NCBI RefSeq assembly: GCF_015706575.1
Contig: NW_024037076.1
Coordinates: forward strand, 19,472,898-19,536,897
Length of the DNA stretch: 64,000 nucleotides
Direction of reading: 5' to 3'
From: Patiria miniata
Taxonomy: Eukaryota; Echinodermata; Asteroidea; Valvatida; Asterinidae
Part shown: one piece after another, positions 1 through 12,600 of the stretch
How positions within the stretch are numbered: the first letter of the stretch is position 1
Layout of the letters: every line of letters starts with the position of its first letter
Position numbers and translations under genes: made by a program
The notes under the pieces: model-generated
What the model was told of the DNA's origin: nothing
Databases searched by the model: none
The model's input: the letters and a program-made list of their open reading frames with translations, nothing else

Positions 1-80
1 TATTGTTTTGCATGGTTTTTGAAGGTCAATGAAACTTGAAACTCAAACATTGTGCAATTTAAACCCCTAACCATCCAGGG

Positions 81-290
81 CCCAATTTTATGGCTGTACT
101 TACCACAGAATTCCACGCTTGCGATCACCATTTTGGGCTAACAGTGCCATCAGAAAATGTTTTCGCCTGAAGCACGGATTCCTTATTAGGCGATGTACGC
201 TTGCGTGCACAAATTCCTCCCTAACCTATTATTTTCTGCTACAGTTAACACTGTTTTTTGGCTAACAGTAAGCAGAGCCATAAAATTGGG
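81..290. mobile_element. Short TIR element (MITE) in the upstream intron
   Basis: The ends are inverted repeats of about 22 bp: CCCAATTTTATGGCTGTACT on the left and, on the complement of the right, CCCAATTTTATGGCTCTGCT. There is no coding capacity. Superfamily is not assignable because no clear target duplication is visible. The rest of 1-573 is intron without recognisable domains. Confidence 0.6.
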
Positions 291-573
291 TGCATGTCCT
301 TTAAAGTCCACAAGGAAGAATAGGGAGGATTTGGCAGGATTGATGAAGGAGAAGAAGCCCAGTCAGTATAACTTGAAAAGGATTTTTGAAAGTCTTATTA
401 AAAATTGAAGTAGAAAAAAACTGTGTCACTGTCTTCCTGTAGAGTGGTGGATTTTGGAGGATTAAAATCTCCTGGCAAAGTTGCCTGGGGAGTTTGGGTT
501 TAAAAAAGGGGCACCTTTTTTCCATTTGACAATAAATCTCTTGATTTTCCCCCTCTCTTATATGTCCACATAG

Positions 574-669
574 CCTGCCCTTCATTCAAGTGCCGGATAA
601 ATTGTCCCTTCGGCTATTTGACGGACGAAAATGGATGCCAGAGCTGTGAGTGCAAGCCCCCTTCAGGAA
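574..669 (+). CDS. Antistasin module exon A1
   Basis: Acceptor tag at 571-573, donor gtgagt at 670; 96 nt, phase 1 in and out. It encodes [10 protein letters not shown]...GC-QS-C-E-C, the six-Cys antistasin pattern. By alignment to hirustasin (reactive bond in its CRIRC segment), the predicted P1-P1' pair is Arg-Ile, the same pair as in hirustasin. This is the first exon seen; upstream modules are presumably outside the window. Confidence 0.88.
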
Positions 670-3600
670 GTGAGTATCCAACGCACCATTTGTTGAACTT
701 TGCTTACAAACAGAACAAAAATTGACCTCCCATTTCCGGCTAAATTTCCTCTCGGCATTTTACATTGACTGAAACAAACAAATATGTAGGGCCAAATGGG
801 AAGACTGTGATGGGTTGTTGTTGGTAGTGCTACATGCCTGTATGGCCTTCTAGTCACCAAAATGGTCTCAGCGAAGAGTAGTTCATGGATACAAGGGAAT
901 TACACAATCGGAGGTTTGGCTTAAAGTAAACGACGACGGTATTGTTGTAGAGTGGTCCATCACAAGTTAGGTCACAAGTAAATCACCAGACCGCTCACAA
1001 GTCCAGTCACTATTAAAGCCCTTAGCACACCTCTCCAATTTTACCAGTTCACCGGATCGATCACTCTATCACGAGTACATTTTTTCACCGTTGCGGTTAG
1101 ACCGCAACATACCCGCACACCTTCCCAATTCCGTTCTATAATTAGTCAACTGATTATCAGTCACATGATTATCAGTCACATGATGACAAAATGATAGCCA
1201 TCAATTTTGAATCATTTGACTTCCTTCAAGAATCTGATTGGTTTACATTAATATCACATCCGGTGAAATTGGAGTGCTGCCCGCACACCTTTCCAAGGAC
1301 ATCGGATCTGGTGAAATCGGATGCGAAAAAAATCAGACATCATTGATTTCATCCGGTCTCCCAGTGTACGGTCAGATCGGTCTGAATTTTCAGCGCACAC
1401 CTCTATACGACAGCCGATGATACGGTGAACTGAGAAAGGTGTGCGCCGGGCTTTAAATGGATGAACAGTAGCAAAGGAATGCTCATTGCCACAGTTTATT
1501 GAATAGCTTGTGACTTGACTTGAGATTTGAAAACTTGTAAGGACTTGTGATTCACTCCACTACAACAATGAATGACGGTTCAGCCAATGCTCAGAGTGTA
1601 ACAAAAATGTATTTAATTTTGAAAACTTTATCATTGCGATTTTATGAATTGCAATATGTGTGAGTGAACATAGTGGACACCTAGTACATGAAAAAAAAAA
1701 CAATTGTAGCATTCACTCTCTGAACCCAAACCTTTGCCACCCAGTCCGAGATCGCCCCAGGATCCCGCGAGTATGTCCAGTCATCGAGGGAAGTGTCGGA
1801 GGAATTTGCAGCGAGGAGTGTGGTGAAGAGAACCCTTGTCCACAAGGGCGGATGTGTTGCTCCAATGGATGCGGGCACAGCTGTGTAGAAGGTAACAAGA
1901 ATTTGATATGAGCCATGTCACAGTGACAAAACTAAATTTAGTAATTAGTGTATTTATTGAACTTGTTTTGATGCAATTAAAACTTGAGTGGACCATTTGC
2001 AGCTATCCAAAAAGTAACACCAAATTATTGTTAACAATCTTACTTGGTTTAAAGATAGTAATGACACTAAACTCCCTGTGAAAGGATTCCTTCTGGCATG
2101 CTTTCATTTTGAAGAAAACAATAAATGAAGGTCATTTCCAAAGATGTGGAAATTTTTGGAAATTTCCTTTTGTTGTTGATTTGTAATTGGGCAAATCCGT
2201 GAATGGCTGCAAGCGTTGACATGATGCACATTCTACCGATAAAACGTTCAACAGATTTAAAGATGCGTGCCCCATACTCTTCGAATTTAAATTTTCTTTT
2301 TTTTACGAAACACACTTTACTTTTCCTGATTTTTCGCATCTGCAACCCAATGACACAAATGAACCCACCTTGCGAGAAATTATTCAAATTTTGTAAAGAA
2401 AAAATTCAGTAACTAATCATATTCGTTTGTTGTCTCATTCATAAGTAATTAGCTTTTCTAGGAAAGTAGCAATTGAAAAACAAACCTATTTTTCGGGGGT
2501 CAGACTCAAAAAAGTGTTTTGTTTTGGTTTATATAAATCACCATCTCATTGGTCTGTTGCCCTGTTGGTCCTCAAAATGCAATTTTTTTAGACCGTTTAA
2601 ACTTTCATGAAGTGTTGGTGTCTTTGTAAAAACAAACCCTGTAATTCTTTCAACTACAACATGTAATAGTAAGGATTTTTATGGGCAAATTTGAAAAAGT
2701 TGGATTCAGCAAAAAAATATTTTCATATCCAGGGCGTATGGTCAGAACTCTGGATGTGTGTATACATGTACAATAAAAGTCAGATAACAGCAGCAAACAA
2801 GGTTCACCCTGTGTGGTTTGCTTTTCATTTTGTAGGTTGCCTGCCGGTGATGTGTCGCATGCGCTGTCCCCACGGTTGGGCACGGAATGCCGAGGGTTGT
2901 GAAATCTGTCAGTGCAAGGAGGCGCCTACTGGTGAGTCAAAACAAAGTGGCCCATAGCACTTTTGAAAAGCAAGAAAGGGTCATTTTTATTACAAGGTTC
3001 AGTTTTAAGTAAAAATTCGGGAAGGGACGGGAATTCAGTTTTTATAGTTGAGACTTGAAACCCTCTTTGAGGACCTCTGTTTTGGGACATTTTTCAGCAA
3101 TGAATTTTAACAGTTGCAGCACTTCAATATTAGTAATGAGAATGTAGAGAGGACATCATTGCAGCATTCCTCAATCAAAAAGTATGAAAGGCCCCAGACA
3201 TTTCTCTCCCCCCCCCCTCTCAGGCCCCCCACGCCCCTCCCAAACCACTCCCCCTCCCCATCACTCCCCCAACACTCCCCCTCCCCCCTCCCATTTATTA
3301 ACCAGTTTGTGCCGGATGCCGTGTATATACGCAAAGGTTTTACGGTATTTGGAACGGGTGACGGATAAACACGCAGGGAGCAAGGCCGGAAATATCTGTC
3401 AGTGACCCGCTCTCAGCGAGTGAGGCCGGAAATATGAGAGTGCTGCCCGAGGGTGATGACTTCAACTCGCCTGGCATGGAGGTCACCTAAAAAGTAATCC
3501 CGCGCCTCGTTCCGTTTTTGTCAAAATATTCCCGGCGTGAACTGGTTAAGTCTGAATGCAAAGTTCTCGTCTCTCTCCCCGCAGCTGTCGCGGTGTGCCC

Positions 3601-6600
3601 GCCTGTACCTGAAGGCCGCTTCGGGGCTTGCGTTGAGGATTGCACGGGGGATAATGAATGCCAGGAGGGTCACAAATGCTGCTCCGATGGCTGTGGTCAT
3701 TCCTGCACGTTAGGTTTGTTTTGTTGTTGTTTTTATCTTGTGAATTTCGTTAAGTGTATGCACAGTGGGATACTTGCTTGATGTGTTGCAGATGGGCAAT
3801 TACAGCGTTATGAAAGGCAGTGGAATGTCCGTAACAGAGCCAATTAACCATGATATCTAATTAATGATTCAGAGAAATGATCCAAAACTCCTAGTCTGTA
3901 ATCTCCTTGACCATTACTAGATAATGGATGTAGAAGATTTGAAAAAAAACATGTTCAGGTTTATTCACTGAGCTCTTAAAAGCTCTGTTATGGACATTAC
4001 CTAACACTGGAATTACTCACGTGATGTGTGAAAGTCAAAGTACAAAATTTGCTCCGTCTTTGGAAAAAAACACCTTAAATTTGGGCTTTATGCAGTCAGA
4101 GGTTTATAGTGTTTAGATTATGAAATATTTTAAAATCAATATTTTTCTTGGAGATAGCTGGAAATATTGTCTGAAGATGTACAAGTGTGCTTTTATGCTT
4201 TTACTTTTAAAAGAAATGGATTGTAAGGTTAATTAAAAGCACATTAAAAAGCTGTTGACATCTCCAAGTTCTATTTTTTAAGGTCTTCACATTACAAAAC
4301 TTGTCGTTATTGCATGCAAATGAGCAAGTTTTTGAATAAGGGAATAAACATGTGCTTGGCCGGTATAAGTAAAAAAGCTGCAACAAGCCACAACAGAAGC
4401 ACTGATGTTATTGATGTAATTTCTCCGGTTTTTTTTAAATTGCAGCCGTGACGCCGGAGCCTGTTTCGTGTTTGCCGCTCAGATGCAACCGTTACTGCCG
4501 CTTCGGTTTCCAGAAGGACGCAAACGATTGTCCGATCTGTGAATGCAGGGACAAAAGTAAGTATTCACGCCGTAAGAAAACAACTTTGAATAACTACTTA
4601 ACCTCGTTTTGAACAAATGGTAAAGATGATAGGCGGATGGGAAAACAAAAATGCAAGAAATATCAGGTGTTGGTGTGATTTTTGTGGGTTTGGGGAGGTC
4701 ATGCATGGGGAAACACAAGACTTGGAAACGTATGCGCAGAGAAAGCCAGGAACACAGAGGTGAAACCAGGTTAGGTGAAGAGGGAGTTCAGCTGTCGATT
4801 GGGGTGGGCAGTGGCTTAACTATGTTGGGGGGGGGGGACCCACGGGGTGCATGTGCCCCATAGCAGATGTCCATGCCCCACATATAAAAGCTTGAATTGA
4901 ACAAACATACATATTGTTTGCCTTCAGTGTCTCCCCTTGAAAAATGTATGCACTCCCAGGTGCCTCCCCCCAGACGTTTAACCTCATTATGCACATGGAG
5001 GGGGGGGGGGGGGGTTGGCAGGCATGTTCTATTTTTTCTGCATGAATTTGCACCTTTTTGCGGTCCAAGGGGGGTGGGTTAGGCCCCTAAATACCCAGTA
5101 TTTGTCTTCTTCGACACTGTGATTTTCTGAATATACAGCACTTCTTCACTTTGCCCCTTCCCCACCCCCCCCCCAAAAAAAAAACCCGATGGGAATGGTA
5201 GAATTTTGACATACCCCTAAAGTCCCAGCAGACCTGTTCCTGTTCTAAACATTACCTTTATATTGACATAAACCAAAAACATTTTCTCGTAATGTGTCGT
5301 TTAGGGGAAATCGCGAATGTTTGTCCAGTCATTGAGGGACAAGTCGGAGGCATTTGCAGCGAGGAGTGCGGTGAACAGAACCCCTGCGCCTCAGGACAGA
5401 TATGCTGCTCCAACGGATGCGGACACAGCTGTGTAGAAGGTTGTTAATTTTGATATTTGCTTCTACATTTCATGGTCATTCATGTATCTAAAGCAATTAT
5501 TAACCCATTAGGACTAGTACTACATTGTGTTATATTGTCTTTATTCACTGATGAATAAATAAAACAAATAACGCTCGGGCGAGTTTTGGGCGCTACAGGG
5601 AGTAATAGCTAGGGCGGTTTCACGCGCTTCAGTGACTAAAGGGTTAATAGTGTTTGCCTCAATTGTGAAAAAGTACTGTTATGAAAATTTTGTACCAGCA
5701 CGTAATATGAAAAATAGTGACGCAATTTTTGAAATTACAATCAAACGTAATTTTTTTCTTCCTCCCTCACCCATAGGTTGTATATTCCCTATAACTGTGT
5801 GTTTACCCCAAATGTGTAAAAAGAACGATTATGAATTTTTTTTACCAGCACGTAGTATGAAAATTAATGAAGCAATTTTGAGATTTCAATCAAACGTTAT
5901 TTTTTCTCTGTCCCCCTCTCCCTCCTCCTCCCCCCCCTCCCCCCCCCTCCCCCCCCCCCCCAGGTTGCCCGCCTGTTATGTGTCGCATGCGCTGCCCTAA
6001 TGGTTGGGCAAGGAATGAAGAGGGCTGCGAAATATGTCAATGCCAAGGGGGCCTAGGTGGTAAGTCAAGAATTCCTTTAGTTTTTCTGAAACTTTTCAGC
6101 AAGATGCGAGAAAACCAGTCTTAGGAACATTGGCACTAGAACTCAAGAAAATATGAGGATACCTCATGTGTGCTGTATTCAAGCCTATGTGCATGCATGG
6201 CAGTGTTGTAGTTGAGTACATTTCCATGCGTAAGAGTACGAGTACGAGTACTTTGCCGTGAGTACCAGTATGAGTGCGAGTACTTTGTTGTGGGTGGGGG
6301 AGTTAGACTGTCAAATCCCAAGTATTGCTCTTGTTGACACTGTGCTATTTTTAATCTACAGCACTTGTTCATTTCCCCCCTCCCCAAAAAAGGGATGGAA
6401 ATAGTACAATTGTGACATACCTCTAAAGTCCAAGCAGGCGGTTCCTGTTCTAACCATCACCCCAAATTGACTGAAACCTTCTTGTTGTAATGTGTCATTT
6501 AGGGGGAATCCCGAATGTTTGTCCAGTCATTGAGGGACAAGTCGGAGGCATTTGCAGCGAGGAGTGCGGTGAACAGAACCCCTGCGCCTCAGGACAGATA

Positions 6601-9600
6601 TGCTGTTCCAACGGATGCGGACACAGCTGTGTGGAAGGTTGTTAATTTTGATATTTTGCTTCTACATTTCAAGATCATTCATGTATCTAAAGCAATTACT
6701 TAAAGGGAACATACAACATTTGCTTTTTCTGTAATTTTCAGAAATGGATGGATTTGGGGGTTAGTATGTTATAGCGAATATTGCTTCACTGAGCTGTTGG
6801 AAAGTTTTGTGTTCGTAGATGCTGAAAAACCAAGAAAACCAATCATGTTCCTGTAGTCTGGTTCCCTGACCCCTTTTAAGATGAAACAGAGCAATTTATA
6901 GACGTTGGGGAATTGTAAGGTCAGGGAACCAGTCTAGCTGGCTTGTACCCATTCATAAATGTGTAATTGATTGCAAACAAAACGTGGTGTAATTAAATAC
7001 AGTAAATTGGTGGCAGTTTTTGAAGGAAAAAAAAATTTTTCCAACGCTGGTCAGCTGACCAGCGTCAGAAATTGATACCAAAATATCACTTTCCTTGAAA
7101 ATAACAGCACACCAGGTGCCATGATTTTACAGGATGCTTAAAACTGTCATTCACTAACAGTACAGTATGGTATTTCATAATAATTTGGTAGTTTTGTTTT
7201 TTGATTTTTGCAAATGTTGTATATTCCCTATAACAGTGTGTTTACCCCAAATGTGTAAAAAGTACGGTTATGAAATTTTTTTACCAGCACGTAGTATGAA
7301 AATTAATGAAGCAATTTTGAGATTTCAATCAAACGTTATTTTTTCTCCGTCCCCCTCCTCCCCCCCCCCCCCCAGGTTGCCCGCCTGTTATGTGTCGCAT
7401 GCGCTGCCCTAATGGTTGGGCAAGGAATGAAGAAGGCTGCGAAATATGTCAATGCCAAGGGGGCCTAGGTGGTAAGTCAAGAATTCCTTTAGTTTTTCTG
7501 AAACTTTTCAGCAAGATACAAGAAAACCAGTCTTCAGGTTTCAGGTTTCAGGTTTATTTCCATACTATAAGGTAATTCAGTTGAATAATATACATCAGGT
7601 AAACATTTTAACGAAACTTTGAAATAATAGTATGGGGAGGCCAGACAAGAAGCCGAAGCTTGTACTAGGTCTGCCCCCTTCACAAAGAATACATGTAGTT
7701 ATACAATTCATGAATAATCATAGGATATATCAATAATATGTGATTACATTACATTAAATTCACGAGCTCATGCAAAACTTTACACACAAAAAAAGAATAA
7801 GTTACTTGAGGGAAATTTACCATCCTTGACTTTACATGTGTTGTTAATAATTTACTTGGCAATAAAGTAATAATTTTGCTCTTAATCACCATTGACATTA
7901 ACCGTAGAGAGAAGTAGTTTTTTATAATACAATTTACATGCTCTAATTGAGGTCATTGGGCAGAGAGATCGAATTTTATTCCAAAGGAGGGGCCCCTGGT
8001 GTCGTACAGTTGAGAGGTGTAGAGATGTTCTAACTTTATTAAGATGAAGCTTATTTGACGATCTTGTGTCGTAATGATGAATATCTGTGTTCATTACAAA
8101 AAACGATTTAATATTCAAAGGCAGTATGTTTTTTTCAAAATTATACATCAGAGCACACAATTTATATTTATAAAGATCATATACAGATAAGGTGTTGAAC
8201 TTAACAAATAGCGGGGCAGAGTGATCCTTAAAACTAGAACCATTAATCAGTCTTAAAGATTTCTTCTGTAAAACGAGCAATTTATCAAGGTAGGTTTTAT
8301 GAGTATTTCCCCAGGCAAGTATACCATATTGAAGATGAGGCAAGGATAACGTATTATAAATTGAAAATAGAACACGGGATGGGACAAAATATCTAAGTTT
8401 TCTAAGAATACCAAGGTTGCGAGATATAAGTGTAAGGACTTTCTGACAATGATTTTTCCACGTTAACTTATCATCAATAATGACCCCCAAAAACTTACAG
8501 GAATCAACCTTTTCAATATGATGATTGTTAAAACGAATCTGAATACTTTTATCTACAATTCGATTTGTAAAAACCATCGTATGTGTTTTCTTAAAATTCA
8601 AAGATAATTTATTACATACAAACCACTCAAATACATTAGTAAGCTCATTGTTCATTATGTCAACAGCATCATTCAAATGTTTACTACTGTAAAATATATT
8701 TGTATCATCTGCAAATAAGATGAACGTCAGAAGTCGAGTAGAATTACAAATATCATTAATATAAATAAGAAATAAGATAGGTCCTAGGATTGAGCCCTGA
8801 GGTACACCACATGTGATTGGTTTGTAATTGGACTTTTTATTTTGCCAGACAACAAATTGTTTCCTATTTCTCAAGTAATCTTTAAACCACTCGAGTGCAG
8901 TACCTCTGACACCATATGTTTGTAGTTTATTAATTAGAATATCATGATTTATTGTATCAAATGCCTTGGAAAGATCCAAAAAAATACCAATTGTATGTTC
9001 ACGTTTGTCCAGACTAGATGTTATTTTATCAACTAAATCAATCAAGGCAAGTTCAGTTGAATATTTGGCCCTGAAGCCATACTGAGATTGTGACAGTATG
9101 TTAAATTTAGCAATAAATTTAGAACATTGGCACTAGAACTCAAGAAAATATGAGGATACCTCATGTGTGCTGTATTCAAGCCTATGTGCATGCATGGCAG
9201 TGTTGTAGTTGAGTACATTTCCATGAGTAAGAGTACAAGTACGAGTACTTTGCCATGAGTACCAGTATGAGTGCGAGTACTTTGTTGTGGGTGGGGGAGT
9301 TAGACTGTTAAATCCCAAGTATTGCTCTTGTTGACACTGTGCTATTTTTAATCTACAGCACTTGTTCATTTCCCCCTCCAAAAAAAAGGGATGGAAAAAG
9401 TACAATTGTGACATACCCCTAAAGTCCCAGCAGGCCTGTTCCTGTTATAAACATCACCCCAAATTGACATTTACTGAAACCTTCTTGTCGTAATGTGTCG
9501 TTTAGGGGGAATCGCGAATGTTTGTCCAGTCATTGAGGGACAAGTCGGAGGCATTTGCAGCGAGGAGTGCGGTGAACAGAACCCCTGCGCCTCAGGACAG

Positions 9601-12600
9601 ATATGCTGCTCCAACGGATGCGGACACAGCTGTGTAGAAGGTTGTTAATTTTGATATTTGCTTCTACATTTCAAGATCATTCATGTATCTAAAGCAATTA
9701 CTTAAAGGGAATATACAACATTTGCTTTTTCTGTAATTTTCAGAAATGGATGGATTTGGGGGGTTAGTATGTTATAGCAAATATTGCTTCACTGACCTGT
9801 TGAAAGTTTTGTTTTCGTAGATGCTGGAAAACCAAGAAAACCAATCATGTTCCTGTAGTCTGGTTCCCTGACCCACTTAAGATGAAACAGAGCAATTTAT
9901 AGACGTTGGGGAATTGTAAGGTCAGGGAACCAGTCCAGCTGGCTTGTACCCATTCATAAATGTGTAATCGATTGCAAACAAAACGTGGTGTAATTAAATA
10001 CAGTAAATTGGTGGCAGTTTTTGAAAAAAGCAAGTTTTTTCCAATGCTGGTCAGCTGACCAGCGTTAGAAATTGATACCAAAATATCACTTTCCTTGAAA
10101 AATTACAGCACACCAGGCACCATGATTTTACGGAATGCTTAAAACTGTCATTCACTAACAGTACAGTATAGTATTTCATTATAATTTGGTAGTTTTGTTT
10201 TTTGATTTTTGCAAATGTTGTATATTCCCTATAACAGTGTGTTTACCCCAAATGTGTAAAAAGTACGGTTATGAAATTTTTCTACCAGCACGTAATTAAT
10301 GAAGCAATTTTGAGATTTCAATCAAACGTTATTTTTTCTTTGTCCCCTCTCCCTCCTCCTCCTCCCCCCCCCCCCCCAGGTTGCCCGCCTGTTATGTGTC
10401 GCATGCGCTGCCCTAATGGTTGGGCAAGGAATGAAGAGGGCTGCGAAATCTGTCAATGTCAAGGGGGCCCAGTTGGTAGGTCAAGAATTCCTTTAGTTTT
10501 TCTAAAACCTTCAGCAAGATGCGAGAAAACCAGTCTTAGGAACGTTGGCACTAGAACTCAAGAAAATGCGAGGATACCTCATGCGCTCTGTATTCAAGCC
10601 TATGTGCATGCATGGCAGTGTTATAATCAAGTAGATTTCCGTGAGTGCAAGTATGAGTTTCCTTGCCATGAGTATGAGTATGAGTACTTTGTGATGAGTG
10701 CGAGTACTAGTACAAGACAAATGTAAGTATGAGTAGTTTCCAAAAATATGAGTAAATTTCAACATGTCACATGTTTTCAAGGGCTTTTTGCTGTCAAAGA
10801 GGGCATTAAGCCTCCCAAACAGTCAAAAACTAGTTTTTTTCAATGCAAGTAGCTCTTCAAATGTTTTGAATTCTTGCGAGAGAACTTTTGCAAGAGTACC
10901 AGTACCAGTGCTGTTTTATGAGGACGAGTACGAGTACCAAAAAGTGTATCATTAAGGAGTAGTACGAGTGCTACAACACTGATGCAAGGAGTATATGCTT
11001 GGAATGTCTTGATCTGAGTGCCAACATTCCCAGGAGTGGGTTGGAATCATCTTGTTGATCATACCATTCTACTACCACCACTGCAGCTTGCCAGGGATAT
11101 GGACTGGCAGCATTAGAGGAACAAATTCCAAATCCAGCTTTTGACCAAGACAAGTAATATACATAAATCTCTCCAGGAATTCATTTAAAAAAAAAAATAG
11201 AATCCAGGGATGTAGTTGAGTCCATCACAATTTCCTCACAAGTCCCTGCAAGTCCATCACAAGCCCATCACAAGTCCATCACAAGTCCATCACAAGTCCA
11301 TCATGAGTCCATCACAATTTCCTCACAAGTCCCTGCAAGTCCATCACAAGTCCCTGCAAGTCCATCACAAGTCCATCACAAGTCCATCACAAGTCCATCA
11401 CAAGTCCATCACAAGTCCATCATGAGTCCATCACAATTTCCTCACAAGTCCCTGCAAGTCCATCACAAGTCCCTGCAAGTCCATCACAAGTCCATCACAA
11501 GTCCATCACAAGTCCATCACAAGTCTATCACAAGTCCATCACAAGTCCATCACAAGTCCATCACAATTCACAAGTCCATCGCAAATCTATTACAAGTCCA
11601 TCACAAGCCCATCACAAGTCCATCCCAAGTCAGTCACAATTCCGTCACAAGTCCATCACAAGTCCATCACAAGTCCATCACAAGTCCATCACAAGTCCAT
11701 CACAAGTCCGTCACAATTTCGTCACAAGTCCATCACAAGTCCATCACATGTCCATCACAAGTCCATCACAAGTCCCTCACAAGCCCATCACAAGTCCATG
11801 TTATTGTTCATCCACTGTTACTTGTGACTACACTTGTTAATGGACTTGTGATGTATTTGTGACTAGACTTGTGATGTATTTGTGACTAGACTTGTTAATG
11901 GACTTGTGATGTATTTGTGACTAGACTTGTGATGTATTTGTGACTAGACTTGTGATGGACTCGATAACATCCCTGCTAGAATCCAGTATTTTCACTGGCA
12001 TCTGTAGGTTAAGTCTTTTTAAAAGTAACTCTACTTACTGCTTTCCGAATCCAAAGACTTATCAAGCCTATCGATCTTATCCTAGGCCTTCCAGGACCCC
12101 CAAGAGTTTGTCCAGTCATTGAGGGACAAGTCGGAGGCATTTGCAGCGAGGAGTGCGGTGAACAGAACCCCTGCGCCTCAGGACAGCTATGCTGCTCCAA
12201 TGGATGCGGACACAGCTGTGTGGAAGGTAGTGTTATCATTTGAAATGTAATTTGATATTGTCCCATTTGTTCAAGATCATGCCATCAATCAATCAATCAA
12301 TCTGCGTGCCATGTCGGATTCTGATGTCGGCGACAACCAGACACTCGTCTCTGTTCATACATCTCTTGATGACGTCCAGCACATTAACTCCTAAGCTTGT
12401 GTCATATCCAGGTCAGAGGTGTGCAACACTGTCGGCCCTGTGCTCACCCTCTGGCGACTTTTCCCATCAATGCGAGATGTGCCGGTTGACGTTTTCTTAG
12501 CACATGACGAAGAAAGCACACTTGCTGCATCAGAATGGCCTCCATTATTAGCTTCCTGGTTGTCTTGGCGAGTTCCAGAACTGTCTCGCTTCAGAATTTC

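Noticed and set aside
1759..1760. AG as acceptor for WAP exon W1
   Set aside because: It would require phase 2, inconsistent with the phase 1 donor of A1 and with the sister exon at 12086.
7882..9045. 387-codon minus-strand frame as a host gene
   Set aside because: It carries reverse-transcriptase motifs and is bounded by an insertion relative to the sister introns. The frame also continues past its apparent TTG start to the truncation point.
11225..11800. CRISPR-like regular repeats
   Set aside because: The units are contiguous, with no unique spacers of constant length, and the genome is eukaryotic.
11216..11862. Repetitive open frames ([13 protein letters not shown] peptide)
   Set aside because: Same 11-bp artefact inside a TIR element, not a gene.
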